Numbered from the stretch's first letter, positions 1 through 10,491 are shown. The stretch: DNA of 35,087 nt from Gammaproteobacteria bacterium (GCA_030429665.1 JAUIEZ010000042.1:1-35087); one strand, 5' to 3'. The notes: a model not told the origin generated them from the letters alone. Program-made: numbers and translations.

Positions 1-1062
1 CTGAAGCGCGAGCGATTCGCGCTGATCGCCGAAGCGGCCAGACGATCGGGTGGCTGGCCCGACCGTGTCCGGGCGCTGGAACAGGCCCTCGCCATCTCGC
101 CGTCCACGGTCCACAGGCCGCTGGTCGAAGTGGACAACGACGATCTCGTCCAGGCCTACGTGGCCCTGGCCGAACGGTTGGCGAATGCCGGCAACCTGCT
201 GATCGGCGACTTCGACGGCTGGCTGAGATACGCCGAAACCCGGCTCGCCGATTCGCCGGCCGGGGCGCGAGCCATGTATGCCTTTATCGGACGCTCGGCG
301 GGTGGATCCGGGCTTTCGAACGACGCCTTCGCCCGCCTGGCCGATTCGCTGCGCCGCGCGAAACTCACCCCCGTCATCTTCGAACTGTTCGGCGACGATC
401 GGCCGCTGGGCGGATTCGACATGCTCGCCGGGCCGGTCGGTTACCTGCTGTCCGAGGAAGCTCTCGAGAACGGCGACATCCGACGCGCCGCGGAACTGAG
501 CGCGTCCATCGTTCAGCCGCCGAATGGCGTGAGCTATTTCGATTGGCGATTGCGCCAGGCGCGGATGTCGGTGTACGCGGGGCACATCGACGAGGGCGTC
601 GACACGCTGAAATCCCTCGTCGGCGCGCTGAACTCCGTGAGCGAGGACGAGACGGATCGGCTGCTCCAGGTCATTTTCGACCTGCAGGCGCTGGACCGCC
701 ATGAGGAGGCGCTGCCGCTGCTCGAGCGGGTGCTGACGCTTACCACCGCGCCGGAGCGACAGCGCGAGATCCTGTTCTGGATCGCCGAATCTCTCGAGGG
801 CAGCGGCTCGGCGGAGCAGGCCGCCCTGTATTTCCTGCGTTCGTCGACCATGGCGGGCGGCAATCGCATGTGGATGCAAAGCGCGCAGTACCGCGCCGCC
901 GGCGCGCTTCAGGATGCCGGGCTGATCGACGACGCACGCGCGATCTACCACGAACTGCTCGCCGCTACCAGCGATCCCGGAAGGCGCGAGCAGCTCACGC
1001 GCAAGCTGCAGGACCTTTGGCTGCTGGAGAACAAGGCCGACGCGGACGAACCGCGCACCTGA
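1..1062 (+). CDS. TPR-like protein of unknown function, 5' end outside window
   Basis: The reading frame is open from base 1 to a TGA at 1060-1062, giving 353 residues, so the true start lies upstream. A GTG at 130 is only an internal candidate. I do not recognise the protein. The sequence is helical and alanine/leucine rich, with repeated TPR-like helix pairs, for example the segments ending in EALPLLERVL, EQAALYFLRSS and DDARAIYHELL in the last third. Such proteins usually act as scaffolds for protein contacts. The xerD start codon lies only two bases after the stop, so the two genes are probably co-transcribed and translationally coupled. No signal peptide can be judged because the N-terminus is missing. 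Coding is supported by an uninterrupted frame and codon use like the neighbours; function is open. Confidence 0.75.
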   Translation: MKRERFALIAEAARRSGGWPDRVRALEQALAISPSTVHRPLVEVDNDDLVQAYVALAERLANAGNLLIGDFDGWLRYAETRLADSPAGARAMYAFIGRSAGGSGLSNDAFARLADSLRRAKLTPVIFELFGDDRPLGGFDMLAGPVGYLLSEEALENGDIRRAAELSASIVQPPNGVSYFDWRLRQARMSVYAGHIDEGVDTLKSLVGALNSVSEDETDRLLQVIFDLQALDRHEEALPLLERVLTLTTAPERQREILFWIAESLEGSGSAEQAALYFLRSSTMAGGNRMWMQSAQYRAAGALQDAGLIDDARAIYHELLAATSDPGRREQLTRKLQDLWLLENKADADEPRT

Positions 1063-1064
1063 CC

Positions 1065-1958
1065 GTGAACGCCGACCGCGAAATGGTCGACGCGTTTCTC
1101 GACGCCATTTGGCTCGAATCCGGACTGAGTCGAAACACCCTCGACGCCTACCGCTCCGATCTCAAGCACTTCGCCAGGTGGACGGAAGAACAGGGGCTTT
1201 CGTTGTCCACGGTGAACCGGACGCACGTGATGGCCTATCTTTCGCATCGCATGGCTTCCGGAAGCAGCGCGCGCAGCAGCGCCCGGTCGACCACCACGCT
1301 TCGCCGTTTCTACCAGTACCTGTTGCGCGAATCGTTGATTGCCGACGACCCGATGGTGGATCTCAAGGCGCCTCGCGTCGGCCGGTCGCTACCGAGCGTA
1401 CTTTCGGAGTCCCAGGTCGAGGCGCTTCTCGGCGCGCCGGACACGACCACCGATCGCGGCTTGCGCGACCGGGCCATGCTGGAAACGCTCTATGCGACGG
1501 GTCTTCGGGTTTCCGAACTGGTAGGCCTGGAAGTATCGCGGCTGGACCGGGTCACGGGCCTGGTGCGGATTACGGGGAAGGGAGGACGCGAACGGCTCGT
1601 GCCCCTGGGGGAGGAGTGTTTGCAGTGGCTGGCGCGCTATCTTGCCGACGCGAGGACCGGACTGCTTGACGGCCGCGTGAGCGAGTACGTATTCGTGACC
1701 GGCCGCGGCACGTCAATGACGCGCCAGGCATTCTGGCATTTGATCAGACGATACGCGTCGGCAGCGGGCATCGAATCGAAATTGTCGCCCCATACGCTTC
1801 GCCACGCCTTCGCAACGCACCTGCTCAACCACGGCGCCGACCTGCGCAGCGTGCAGATGCTATTGGGCCATGCCGACCTGTCCACCACGCAGATCTACAC
1901 GCATGTTGCCTCGGCGCGGCTGCAGGCGCTGCACCGGGAGCATCATCCCCGGGGGTAA
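1065..1958 (+). CDS. xerD: Site-specific tyrosine recombinase XerD
   Basis: XerD works with XerC at the dif site near the terminus, under FtsK control, to resolve chromosome dimers. From the GTG at 1065 the protein is 297 residues, the normal XerD length. An upstream in-frame start at 870 would add a long tail read out of frame through the preceding gene. The N-terminal SAM-like DNA-binding domain covers about residues 1-105 and the catalytic domain about 110-297. The tyrosine recombinase residues are all visible: R148 in ATGLRVSEL, K172 in TGKGGRER, H243 and R246 in HTLRH, H269 in LLGH, and the nucleophile Y278 in QIYTH. The ending LHREHHPRG is typical of XerD rather than XerC. A second in-frame start (ATG 1083) is possible but would shorten the N-terminus. 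Confidence 0.95.
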   Translation: MNADREMVDAFLDAIWLESGLSRNTLDAYRSDLKHFARWTEEQGLSLSTVNRTHVMAYLSHRMASGSSARSSARSTTTLRRFYQYLLRESLIADDPMVDLKAPRVGRSLPSVLSESQVEALLGAPDTTTDRGLRDRAMLETLYATGLRVSELVGLEVSRLDRVTGLVRITGKGGRERLVPLGEECLQWLARYLADARTGLLDGRVSEYVFVTGRGTSMTRQAFWHLIRRYASAAGIESKLSPHTLRHAFATHLLNHGADLRSVQMLLGHADLSTTQIYTHVASARLQALHREHHPRG

Positions 1959-2035
1959 AACGAAGGGGGAGTGCGAACCCGGGGTCCGCAATCCGCTCCG
2001 CGATGGCGGTGGAAAGCGAACCCGGCCAATGCGCG

Positions 2036-2899
2036 TCAGCTCAGGGCGATGGAAAGTTGGCGACGGTATTTCTTGACCAGCGGATTGGCGCTTCCAAGGG
2101 CTTCGAACATCCGGATCAACTGGGTACGACCGGTGTCGTCGTCGTAGCCGCGGTCCCGGCGGACGATTTCAAGGAGCTGTTGCATCGCCTCCTCGATGTC
2201 ACCGCGGGCATAGAGTACGGCGCTCAACTGGTCGCGCGCCTTCAGGTCGCCCGGATCCGCGGCAATGGCGGCGCGCAGGGCATCCTCGTCGGGCGCCCCG
2301 GAGGCGCGATCGGCGAGACTGAAACGCGCCAACAGGCTCTTGATTTCCGGTACATCCCGTTGGTCGGCATCAAGACCGTCGACCAGTGCGCGGGCGCCGT
2401 CGGCGTCGCCGCCGTCGAGCTTGAGCGTAGCCAGGCGCGAGACGATGCGAACGTCGTTCGGCAGCTGGGCGACGGCCTGCTCCAGGGCCTGCTGCGCGTC
2501 GGACGTGTGACCGGCCTCGATGGCCTGGTCGATCTGCTCGATGAAGGCTTCGACCTCGTCGCGGATGTGATGATCCAGGAACTGTCGGACGGCCTGCTCC
2601 GGGAGGGCGCCGGTAAATTCGTCAACCGGCTGTCCATCCTTGAAGAGCTTGACGGTGGGCAGGCTGCGTATGCCGAAATGCATCGCGACGCCCTGTTGCT
2701 CGTCCGTGTTGACCTTGACCAGCTTGAATTTGCCGTCGTATTCGTCCGCCAGCTTCGCGAGAACCGGCATCAGGTTCTTGCAAGGCGCGCACCACTCCGC
2801 CCAGAAGTCGACCAGGACCGGCACTTCCTTGCTCTTTTCGATGACTGCCTGTACGAAATTTTCCTGGGTGCCGACGGAGATATGGGGCGATTGGGACAT
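2036..2899 (-). CDS. cnoX: Thioredoxin-TPR co-chaperone CnoX (YbbN)
   Basis: This 287-residue protein has a thioredoxin domain (about 1-110) and a helical TPR-like region (about 115-287), the CnoX/YbbN architecture. Family members hold unfolded proteins under oxidative (HOCl) stress and pass them to GroEL or DnaK. The active site is WCAPC with both cysteines (C37, C40), and the cis-proline is P81 in SLPTVKLF. E. coli CnoX has lost the first cysteine and is not an oxidoreductase, whereas Caulobacter CnoX keeps CXXC. The protein here therefore looks redox competent (inference). An AGGCAGG ribosome site lies just upstream of ATG 2899. It is transcribed in the same direction as tRNA-Leu and convergently with xerD, and a possible promoter lies at 2934-2964. 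Confidence 0.93.
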   Translation of the reverse strand: MSQSPHISVGTQENFVQAVIEKSKEVPVLVDFWAEWCAPCKNLMPVLAKLADEYDGKFKLVKVNTDEQQGVAMHFGIRSLPTVKLFKDGQPVDEFTGALPEQAVRQFLDHHIRDEVEAFIEQIDQAIEAGHTSDAQQALEQAVAQLPNDVRIVSRLATLKLDGGDADGARALVDGLDADQRDVPEIKSLLARFSLADRASGAPDEDALRAAIAADPGDLKARDQLSAVLYARGDIEEAMQQLLEIVRRDRGYDDDTGRTQLIRMFEALGSANPLVKKYRRQLSIALS

Positions 2900-2933
2900 T
2901 GTTTGCTGCCTGCCTGGTGAAGATCAGTTCGCG

Positions 2934-2964
2934 CTTATATGCGGGCCGCGCCGGCACCGATCAA
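2934..2964 (-). promoter_or_regulatory. Possible sigma70 promoter of cnoX
   Basis: On the minus strand TTGATC (2964-2959) is followed after 19 bases by TATAAG (2939-2934). The -10 matches consensus at 5 of 6 positions, but the spacer is long. It lies 35-65 bases upstream of the cnoX start. The -35 sits in the loop of the dyad at 2947-2982. Read-through from tRNA-Leu is an alternative source of transcription. Confidence 0.35.
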
Positions 2965-2982
2965 GTCAGCCACGCCGGCGCG
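2947..2982. repeat. Inverted repeat, 9-bp arms, between tRNA-Leu and cnoX
   Basis: CGCGCCGGC at 2947-2955 is the exact reverse complement of GCCGGCGCG at 2974-2982, with 18 bases between. No T-run follows on either strand. It may slow or end the tRNA transcript, or act as an operator because its loop overlaps the possible cnoX -35 element. The role is not shown by sequence alone. Confidence 0.5.
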
Positions 2983-3014
2983 CCATTCGATTGTCGTCCC
3001 GATTCGGAGAATCG

Positions 3015-3101
3015 TGGTACCGAGGGTCGGACTCGAACCGACACGGTGTTGCCACCACCAGATTTTGAGTCTGGCGCGTCTACCAGTTTCGCCACCCCGG
3101 C
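3015..3101 (-). tRNA. tRNA-Leu, anticodon CAA
   Basis: The minus strand folds as an 87-nt class II tRNA with encoded CCA (3017-3015). The acceptor stem pairs GCCGGGG with CCTCGGT, including two G-U pairs. The D-arm contains the leucine-type AAACTGGTAGACGC. The anticodon stem CCAGA/TCTGG holds loop CTCAAAA, so the anticodon is CAA, reading UUG. A long variable arm (GGTGGTGGCAACACC region) is present, as expected for tRNA-Leu. The T-arm is GTCGGTTCGAGTCCGAC. A strong promoter lies directly upstream (3114-3142). cnoX follows downstream on the same strand. Confidence 0.97.
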
Positions 3102-3113
3102 ACGGGGCGCACA

Positions 3114-3142
3114 AATTTATCGACTTGGCCGGTATACGTCAA
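3114..3142 (-). promoter_or_regulatory. Sigma70-type promoter of tRNA-Leu
   Basis: On the minus strand TTGACG (3142-3137) and TAAATT (3119-3114) are separated by exactly 17 bases. The tRNA 5' end at 3101 lies 12 bases beyond the -10. The intervening segment is GC-rich (gcgccccg), the discriminator type associated with stringent control of stable RNA promoters. Regulation by ppGpp is inference. Confidence 0.75.
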
Positions 3143-3261
3143 TGCGACCAACAGTTTCAATCCGGCGGGCGTCCCGGGACCCATGGCGCGTGCGCAAGTC
3201 CCCGCAACGCCGCGCGACGCGCCTTCCCCGGCCCGAACTATTCGGGTAATCTCGCGCCGCC

Positions 3262-5408
<2,147 letters not shown>

Positions 5409-5476
5409 CGGGTTTACGATTCACCCTGAGCCGCTGCGCGGCGGCCTGGGCCACAACGACCAACCAGGATCCAGTT

Positions 5477-5806
5477 ATGGAGTTTTTCATCAGCGATGCG
5501 CTCGCCCAGGCGGGCGGTTCACCCCAAGGCGGCGGTCTGATCAGTCTACTGCCTCTGGTGGTGATTTTCGTCGTTTTCTACTTCCTGCTGATTCGCCCTC
5601 AGCAGAAAAGGGCCAAGCAGCACCGCGAGATGGTCGCCGCGCTCAAGAAAGGCGACGAAGTCGTCACCGGCGGGGGCATTCTCGGCAAGATCACCGACGC
5701 GGACGAGAGTTTCGTCACCGTGGAAATTGCCAACGGCGTTTCCGTCAAGGTACAGCGGCACTCGGTGGCGCAGATGATGCCCAAGGGAACGACCAAGTCA
5801 TCGTAG
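5477..5806 (+). CDS. yajC: Sec translocase accessory protein YajC
   Basis: This 109-residue protein has the YajC layout: a short N-terminus, one membrane helix (about residues 21-39, LISLLPLVVIFVVFYFLLI), then the signature RPQQKRAKQH, and a small cytoplasmic domain with GDEVVTGGGILGKI. YajC associates with SecD and SecF and with SecYEG at the inner membrane. It is a substoichiometric partner and is not essential in E. coli. It is followed by secD and secF, as in most proteobacteria, but the 139-base gap before secD is unusually structured. The start is supported by an AGGA-type site about ten bases upstream. Confidence 0.95.
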   Translation: MEFFISDALAQAGGSPQGGGLISLLPLVVIFVVFYFLLIRPQQKRAKQHREMVAALKKGDEVVTGGGILGKITDADESFVTVEIANGVSVKVQRHSVAQMMPKGTTKSS

Positions 5807-5863
5807 ACATCACGATGGCCGGTCAAGCTTCGATCGTCGTTGGCCGTCCGACCGCATCGGTTG

Positions 5864-5898
5864 GCGATTCGCCGTCGCATCGTGTCGGAGCGAATCGC
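5864..5898 (+). repeat. Inverted repeat in the yajC-secD gap
   Basis: GCGATTCGC (5864-5872) and GCGAATCGC (5890-5898) are perfect reverse complements with a 17-base loop. The hairpin lies 48 bases before the secD start and has no following T-run, so it does not look like an intrinsic terminator. It could modulate secD translation or stabilise an RNA end. Confidence 0.5.
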
Positions 5899-5945
5899 GA
5901 ACACGCAGATTCCCGTCGAGTGAACGTGGGAATGGAAACCGCCCA

Positions 5946-7829
5946 ATGTTGAATCAATACCCCTGGTGGAAGTACCTCGTCATCGTCTTGGTCGTCGTGC
6001 CGGGTCTTTTCTACGCGCTGCCGAACCTGTTCGGAGATGACCCGGGCCTGCAGATTCGCGGGTCCCGCGGCAACGACGTCGACACCGCGCTCATGCAGCG
6101 CGTCGACGACACGCTTGCCGCGGCGGGAATAGAACCGAAAGGCGTGGAGCTCGACGGCGAGAACCTCAAGGTGCGTTTCGTCAGCGGCGAGGACCAACTC
6201 AAGGCCCGGGACCTGCTCACCGCGGAACTCCAGGGCAGCTACACCGCGGCCCTTACCCTGTTGCCGTCCACGCCGTCGTGGATGAAGACGCTGAACGCCC
6301 GGCCCATGTACCTCGGGCTCGACCTGCGTGGCGGCGTTCACTTTCTGATGGAAGTGGACATGGAAACGGCCGTTACCCGCGCCCAGGAACGCTACGAGGC
6401 GGACATTCGAACCGTTCTTCGCGAACAGGCGGATGTACGATACCGCTCGGTCCGGCGTCGCGCCGACGGCGTGATCGAAATCGTCATGCGCAATGTCGAC
6501 GATGTTGCCCACGCCGAGGACGTGCTGGAGCGCGAGCTCGGCGGCGTCAGCATCGAAGCGGGCAACGACGACGCAACGCTGCTCGCCAGGTTGCGGGAGA
6601 GCGAAATCAACAGCCTCGAGGATTTCGCGCTGCAGCAGAACATGACGGCGCTTCGCAACCGTATCGACGAGCTCGGCGTGGCCGAACCGGTCGTGCAGAA
6701 GCAGGGCGATTCGAGAATCGTCGTCCAGCTGCCCGGCGTTCAGGATACGGCGAAGGCGAAAGATATCCTCGGTCGTACCGCGACGCTGGAAATGATGATG
6801 GTGGACGAGGAACACAGCCTCGAGAGCGCCCTGTCCGGCGGCGCGCCGCCGGGTTCTCGCGTCTACCGCATGCGCGATGGACGTCCAATCCTGCTCAAGC
6901 GTCGCGTCATCTACTCCGGCGAGAACATCGTCGATGCCGCCGCCAGCATCGACACGCAGTCGGGCGGACCGGTGGTAAGCATCACGCTCGACGCCGTGGG
7001 CGCGCGCATCAACCAGCGCATCACCGGCGACAACATCGGAAAGCGCATGGCGGTGGTCTACATCGAACAGACTTCCGTTCCCAAGGTGGACGCGAGCGGC
7101 AATCCGGTGCTCGACGAACAGGGAAACCAGGTTCGCGAGCGACGGCGCATCGAGGAAGTGATTACCGCGCCGGTGATTCGCGACCAGCTCGGACAGCGCT
7201 TCCAGATCGAAGGCCTGGACAGCGTCGACGAGGCCCGGGATCTCGCGCTGTTGCTCCGCGCCGGCGCATTGGCGGCGCCCGTCGAGATCGTCGAGGAACG
7301 AACCGTCGGTCCGAGTCTCGGCCAGGCAAACATTAACCAGGGCTTCATGTCGGTCATGATCGGGTTCGGCCTGGTACTGGTGTTCATGGTGGCCTACTAC
7401 CGGGTGTTCGGGTTGTTCGCCAACGCCGCCCTGGCGATGAACCTGGTGCTTTTGATCGCAGTGCTCTCGCTGTTCCAGGCGACACTTACATTACCCGGCG
7501 TTGCCGGCATCGTGCTGACCGTCGGTATGGCGGTGGACGCGAACGTCCTGATATTCGAGCGCATACGCGAGGAGGTACGCAACGGCAACTCACCCCAGGC
7601 GAGCATCTACGCGGGATACCAGCGTGCGCTGTCCACCATTGTCGACGCCAACCTGACGACTCTGATCGCCGCGATCGTGCTTTTCAACTTCGGCACCGGT
7701 CCGATCAAGGGGTTCGCCGTGACGTTGAGCATCGGCATCATTACCTCGATGTTCACGTCGATCATGCTCACCCGGGCGCTGGTGAACTACTTCTACGGCG
7801 GCAAGAAGCTGCAAGCACTGCCGATCTGA
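5946..7829 (+). CDS. secD: Protein translocase subunit SecD
   Basis: SecD pairs with SecF as an RND-type membrane machine that uses the proton gradient to pull proteins through SecYEG on the periplasmic side. The protein has 627 residues, normal for gammaproteobacteria. An N-terminal membrane helix (about 10-28) is followed by a large periplasmic region starting with the DLRGG motif at 126-130. A C-terminal five-helix block from about residue 455 includes GMAVDANVLIFERI; D531 in that motif corresponds to the conserved charged residue implicated in proton coupling. SecF follows after ten bases, so the pair is one transcription unit. The upstream 139-base gap carries a 9-bp inverted repeat and a 45-codon frame that overlaps this start codon. 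Confidence 0.97.
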   Translation: MLNQYPWWKYLVIVLVVVPGLFYALPNLFGDDPGLQIRGSRGNDVDTALMQRVDDTLAAAGIEPKGVELDGENLKVRFVSGEDQLKARDLLTAELQGSYTAALTLLPSTPSWMKTLNARPMYLGLDLRGGVHFLMEVDMETAVTRAQERYEADIRTVLREQADVRYRSVRRRADGVIEIVMRNVDDVAHAEDVLERELGGVSIEAGNDDATLLARLRESEINSLEDFALQQNMTALRNRIDELGVAEPVVQKQGDSRIVVQLPGVQDTAKAKDILGRTATLEMMMVDEEHSLESALSGGAPPGSRVYRMRDGRPILLKRRVIYSGENIVDAAASIDTQSGGPVVSITLDAVGARINQRITGDNIGKRMAVVYIEQTSVPKVDASGNPVLDEQGNQVRERRRIEEVITAPVIRDQLGQRFQIEGLDSVDEARDLALLLRAGALAAPVEIVEERTVGPSLGQANINQGFMSVMIGFGLVLVFMVAYYRVFGLFANAALAMNLVLLIAVLSLFQATLTLPGVAGIVLTVGMAVDANVLIFERIREEVRNGNSPQASIYAGYQRALSTIVDANLTTLIAAIVLFNFGTGPIKGFAVTLSIGIITSMFTSIMLTRALVNYFYGGKKLQALPI

Positions 7830-7839
7830 GACCGCGATC

Positions 7840-8850
7840 ATGGAATTTTTGAGAAAACAGACGCGAATCGATTTCCTCGGTTTACGAAACCACTCGTTCG
7901 TCGTGTCCGGCGTCCTGCTGCTCGTCAGCATCCTCGCGCTGTCCATTCGCGGCCTGAATTTCGGCATCGACTTTACCGGCGGCACACTGGTGGAATTGCG
8001 CTATGCCGATAGCGTGCAGGTGGAGGAGGCGAGGCAAATCCTCTCCGACGCGGGTTTGGATGACGCCACGGTCCAGTACTTCGGTACGTCTCGCGACATC
8101 CTGGTGCGCATGCCGGTCGATTCGGAAGCTTCGTCGGCCCAACTCAGTAACCGGATCACCCAGGTGCTGCGCGCCGAGATCCCGGAAACAATCGCCGACG
8201 GCACATCCGGGGACGTACAGCAATGCGTCTCGGCGGAGAGTTCGAGTCCGCGCGATTGCGAGATACAAATGCTGCGTGTCGAGTTCGTCGGCCCGCAGGT
8301 CGGCGAAGAGCTTACCGAGCGCGGCGGACAGGCAATCCTGTGGGCGCTTGCGGGCATTCTCGTCTATGTCACCCTGCGCTTCCAGTGGCGCTTCGCGGTG
8401 GCCTCCGTGATTGCCCTGGTTCATGACGTGCTGTTTACCTTGGGTTTCTTCTCGCTGCTCGGCCTGGAATTCTCGCTTCCGGTGCTGGCGGCGTTCCTGG
8501 CGGTCATTGGTTATTCGCTCAACGACACGATCGTGGTGTTCGACCGTATTCGCGAGAACTTTCGCAAGATCCGCAAGGGCGATCGCATCTCGATCATGAA
8601 CGAAGCCATCAATCAGACGCTGAGTCGAACCATACTCACGTCCGTGACGACGATGGTGGTCGTGCTGGCATTGCTGTTGGTCGGCGGGGAAGTCATTCGC
8701 GGCTTTGCCACGGCATTGTTCGTTGGCATCTTGATAGGTACTCATTCGTCCATATTCGTTGCCAGTCCGGCAGTGCTCTTGCTCGGCATCACGCGCGAGG
8801 ACATGGTCCCCGTCAAGAAGGAAGGCGCCGAACTGGACGCGGCCCCCTGA
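7840..8850 (+). CDS. secF: Protein translocase subunit SecF
   Basis: SecF is the partner of SecD in the inner-membrane translocation motor. The 336-residue protein has a first membrane helix near residues 18-38, the family motif DFTGG at 44-48, a periplasmic domain (about 60-150) and five C-terminal helices from about residue 165. The conserved NDTIVVFDRIREN segment contains D229, the counterpart of the SecD transmembrane aspartate. The periplasmic part carries two cysteines (in QQCVS and RDCEI) separated by about 14 residues that could form a local disulphide, which is inference. It is tightly coupled to secD and followed by nrdR after 56 bases. Confidence 0.97.
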   Translation: MEFLRKQTRIDFLGLRNHSFVVSGVLLLVSILALSIRGLNFGIDFTGGTLVELRYADSVQVEEARQILSDAGLDDATVQYFGTSRDILVRMPVDSEASSAQLSNRITQVLRAEIPETIADGTSGDVQQCVSAESSSPRDCEIQMLRVEFVGPQVGEELTERGGQAILWALAGILVYVTLRFQWRFAVASVIALVHDVLFTLGFFSLLGLEFSLPVLAAFLAVIGYSLNDTIVVFDRIRENFRKIRKGDRISIMNEAINQTLSRTILTSVTTMVVVLALLLVGGEVIRGFATALFVGILIGTHSSIFVASPAVLLLGITREDMVPVKKEGAELDAAP

Positions 8851-8906
8851 GGCGAACACCGACATCCGGGAACCAGGGGGCGTTGCATCGTGCTTGAGAT
8901 CATTCC

Positions 8907-9425
8907 ATGCGCTGTCCCTTCTGCAGTTCGGACGATACGCGCGTAATCGACTCGCGCCTGGGCGACGACGGCGCCAGCGTACGGCGGCGCCGCCAGTGCC
9001 AGTATTGCAATGAACGCTTTACGACGTTCGAGCGAGCCGAAATCTCCATGCCTTGGGTCATCAAGAACGACGGCAGCCGCGAACCCTTCGACGAAGGCAA
9101 GTTGCGACGGGGGATGTTGCGCGCACTCGAGAAGCGGCCGATCACTGCCGAAGTGATGGAGGCCGCCATCAGTCGCATCTTGCGGCGTTGCGCCGATCGG
9201 GCCGAACGGGAGATTTCCTCGAAGGATCTTGGCGAGTGGATCATGCTGGAGTTGCGAGAAATCGATCACGTCGCATACGTACGCTTCGCGTCGGTGTACC
9301 GCCGATTCCAGGATCTGGACGCCTTCAGCGAGGAACTTGACCGCTTGCGCAATGGACCGGCGCCCGATACCGGCACGCAACTGAGCTTTCTCGAGAACGG
9401 CCGCCGCCGGCGGCGGAAGCGCTAA
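8907..9425 (+). CDS. nrdR: Transcriptional repressor NrdR
   Basis: NrdR represses ribonucleotide reductase operons by binding paired NrdR boxes, sensing dATP/ATP through its ATP-cone. The N-terminal zinc ribbon has C3, C6, C31 and C34, and an arginine-rich DNA-contacting stretch (VRRRRQC) precedes the second pair. The ATP-cone occupies about residues 48-140, starting at [17 protein letters not shown]. The protein is 172 residues, slightly longer than the 150-residue norm because of an arginine-rich tail. I see no reductase gene or obvious NrdR box in the window, so its targets are elsewhere. Placement just before ribD is common in proteobacteria; only one base separates the two genes. Confidence 0.97.
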   Translation: MRCPFCSSDDTRVIDSRLGDDGASVRRRRQCQYCNERFTTFERAEISMPWVIKNDGSREPFDEGKLRRGMLRALEKRPITAEVMEAAISRILRRCADRAEREISSKDLGEWIMLELREIDHVAYVRFASVYRRFQDLDAFSEELDRLRNGPAPDTGTQLSFLENGRRRRRKR

Positions 9426-9426
9426 C

Positions 9427-10491
9427 ATGCCCGGCGTCGAAGAGAGGCTGATGGAAAGGGCCGTCGCGCTGACGGAGAAGAGCCTGTTCCTGAGCGATCC
9501 CAATCCCCGCGTTGGTTGCGTGATAGCGCGAGACGGTGAAATCATCGCCGAGGGCTGGACGCAACCGGCGGGGCAGGCGCATGCCGAGGTCCACGCACTC
9601 GAGCGCTTGCGCGGTACCGCCCGCGGCGCGGACGTCTTCGTCACCCTCGAACCGTGCAGCCATACCGGTCGGACCGGACCATGCGCGGAGGCGCTGGTCC
9701 AGGCCGGGATTCGACGCGTGTTCGCCGCCAGCGGCGACCCCAACCCGCTGGTCGCGGGGCGCGGGTTCGCACGGCTTCGCGAGGCCGGCATCGAGGTGCA
9801 CGTCGGCCTGTGCGATGAACGGGCTCGGGAGATCAACCGGGGATTTTTCCGTCGCGTTTCGGGCGGACTGCCATGGGTTCGCCTCAAACTCGGCGCCACG
9901 GTCGACGGACGCATTGCTGCCGCCGACGGTCAGAGCCGATGGATTACCGGTGAGGCGGCGCGAGCGGACGTGCAGCGCTGGCGCGCCCGGAGCAGCGCCG
10001 TGATAACCGGCGTCGGCACCGTGCTGGCCGACGATCCCGCCATGAACGTACGACTTGATTCCGCCGCCGTGCAACCCCTGCGCGTCATCCTGGACAGCCG
10101 TGGCCGCGTTCGTCCCGGCATGAAAATCTTCCGTGACCCCGGCGCGACCCTCGTGGTCACCGCGGAAGGAGTCGCCGAAGACGTCGGCGAATCCGTGTCG
10201 CTGGATGACGGCAACGGCAGGGTTTCACTGCGCGCATTGCTCGAACTGCTCGCCGAACGCGAATGTAACGAGGTTCTGGTGGAAGCCGGACCGACGCTGA
10301 GCGGCGCCTTCGCGGCGAGCGGTTTGGTGGACGAATACGTGCTGTACCTGGCGCCGTCGATCCTCGGCCACGGAGCACACGGCATGTTCGATTTCAAGAA
10401 CCCGTTATCTCTCGGCCAGGCGTTGCCGCTCGAATTCATCGAGGTAGGCATGGTCGGACCCGACGTGCGTATCCTTGCACGACCCGCCTAG
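9427..10491 (+). CDS. ribD: Bifunctional riboflavin deaminase/reductase RibD
   Basis: RibD deaminates the first pyrimidine product of GTP cyclohydrolase II and then reduces its ribose side chain. The N-terminal deaminase domain (about 1-145) has the zinc site H52-A-E54 with E54 as catalytic base, and C77 and C86 in PCSHTGRTGPC. The C-terminal reductase domain (about 147-354) begins WVRLKLGATVDGRIA and contains SRWITGEAAR and EAGPTLSGAF. Total length of 354 is normal. The gene starts one base after nrdR and is followed eight bases later by ribE with an AGGAGAG ribosome site. No FMN riboswitch can precede it because the upstream base belongs to nrdR. Confidence 0.97.
   Translation: MPGVEERLMERAVALTEKSLFLSDPNPRVGCVIARDGEIIAEGWTQPAGQAHAEVHALERLRGTARGADVFVTLEPCSHTGRTGPCAEALVQAGIRRVFAASGDPNPLVAGRGFARLREAGIEVHVGLCDERAREINRGFFRRVSGGLPWVRLKLGATVDGRIAAADGQSRWITGEAARADVQRWRARSSAVITGVGTVLADDPAMNVRLDSAAVQPLRVILDSRGRVRPGMKIFRDPGATLVVTAEGVAEDVGESVSLDDGNGRVSLRALLELLAERECNEVLVEAGPTLSGAFAASGLVDEYVLYLAPSILGHGAHGMFDFKNPLSLGQALPLEFIEVGMVGPDVRILARPA

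Noticed and set aside
2003..2920. Long plus-strand open frame opposite cnoX
   Set aside because: It mirrors the cnoX gene in a GC-rich region, lacks a ribosome site and any family motif, while the minus strand has clear thioredoxin motifs.
3129..3142. Shared 13-base motif GACGTATACCGGC between the tRNA-Leu promoter and 31193-31205
   Set aside because: A match of this length is expected by chance in a window of this size, and only one copy sits in a promoter.
5823..6815. 330-codon minus-strand frame across the yajC-secD gap and secD
   Set aside because: Histidine/arginine-rich antisense composition and no recognisable domain; secD is certain on the other strand.
9427..9430. FMN riboswitch before ribD
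   Set aside because: Only one base separates nrdR and ribD, and no RFN element is present upstream of any rib gene here.
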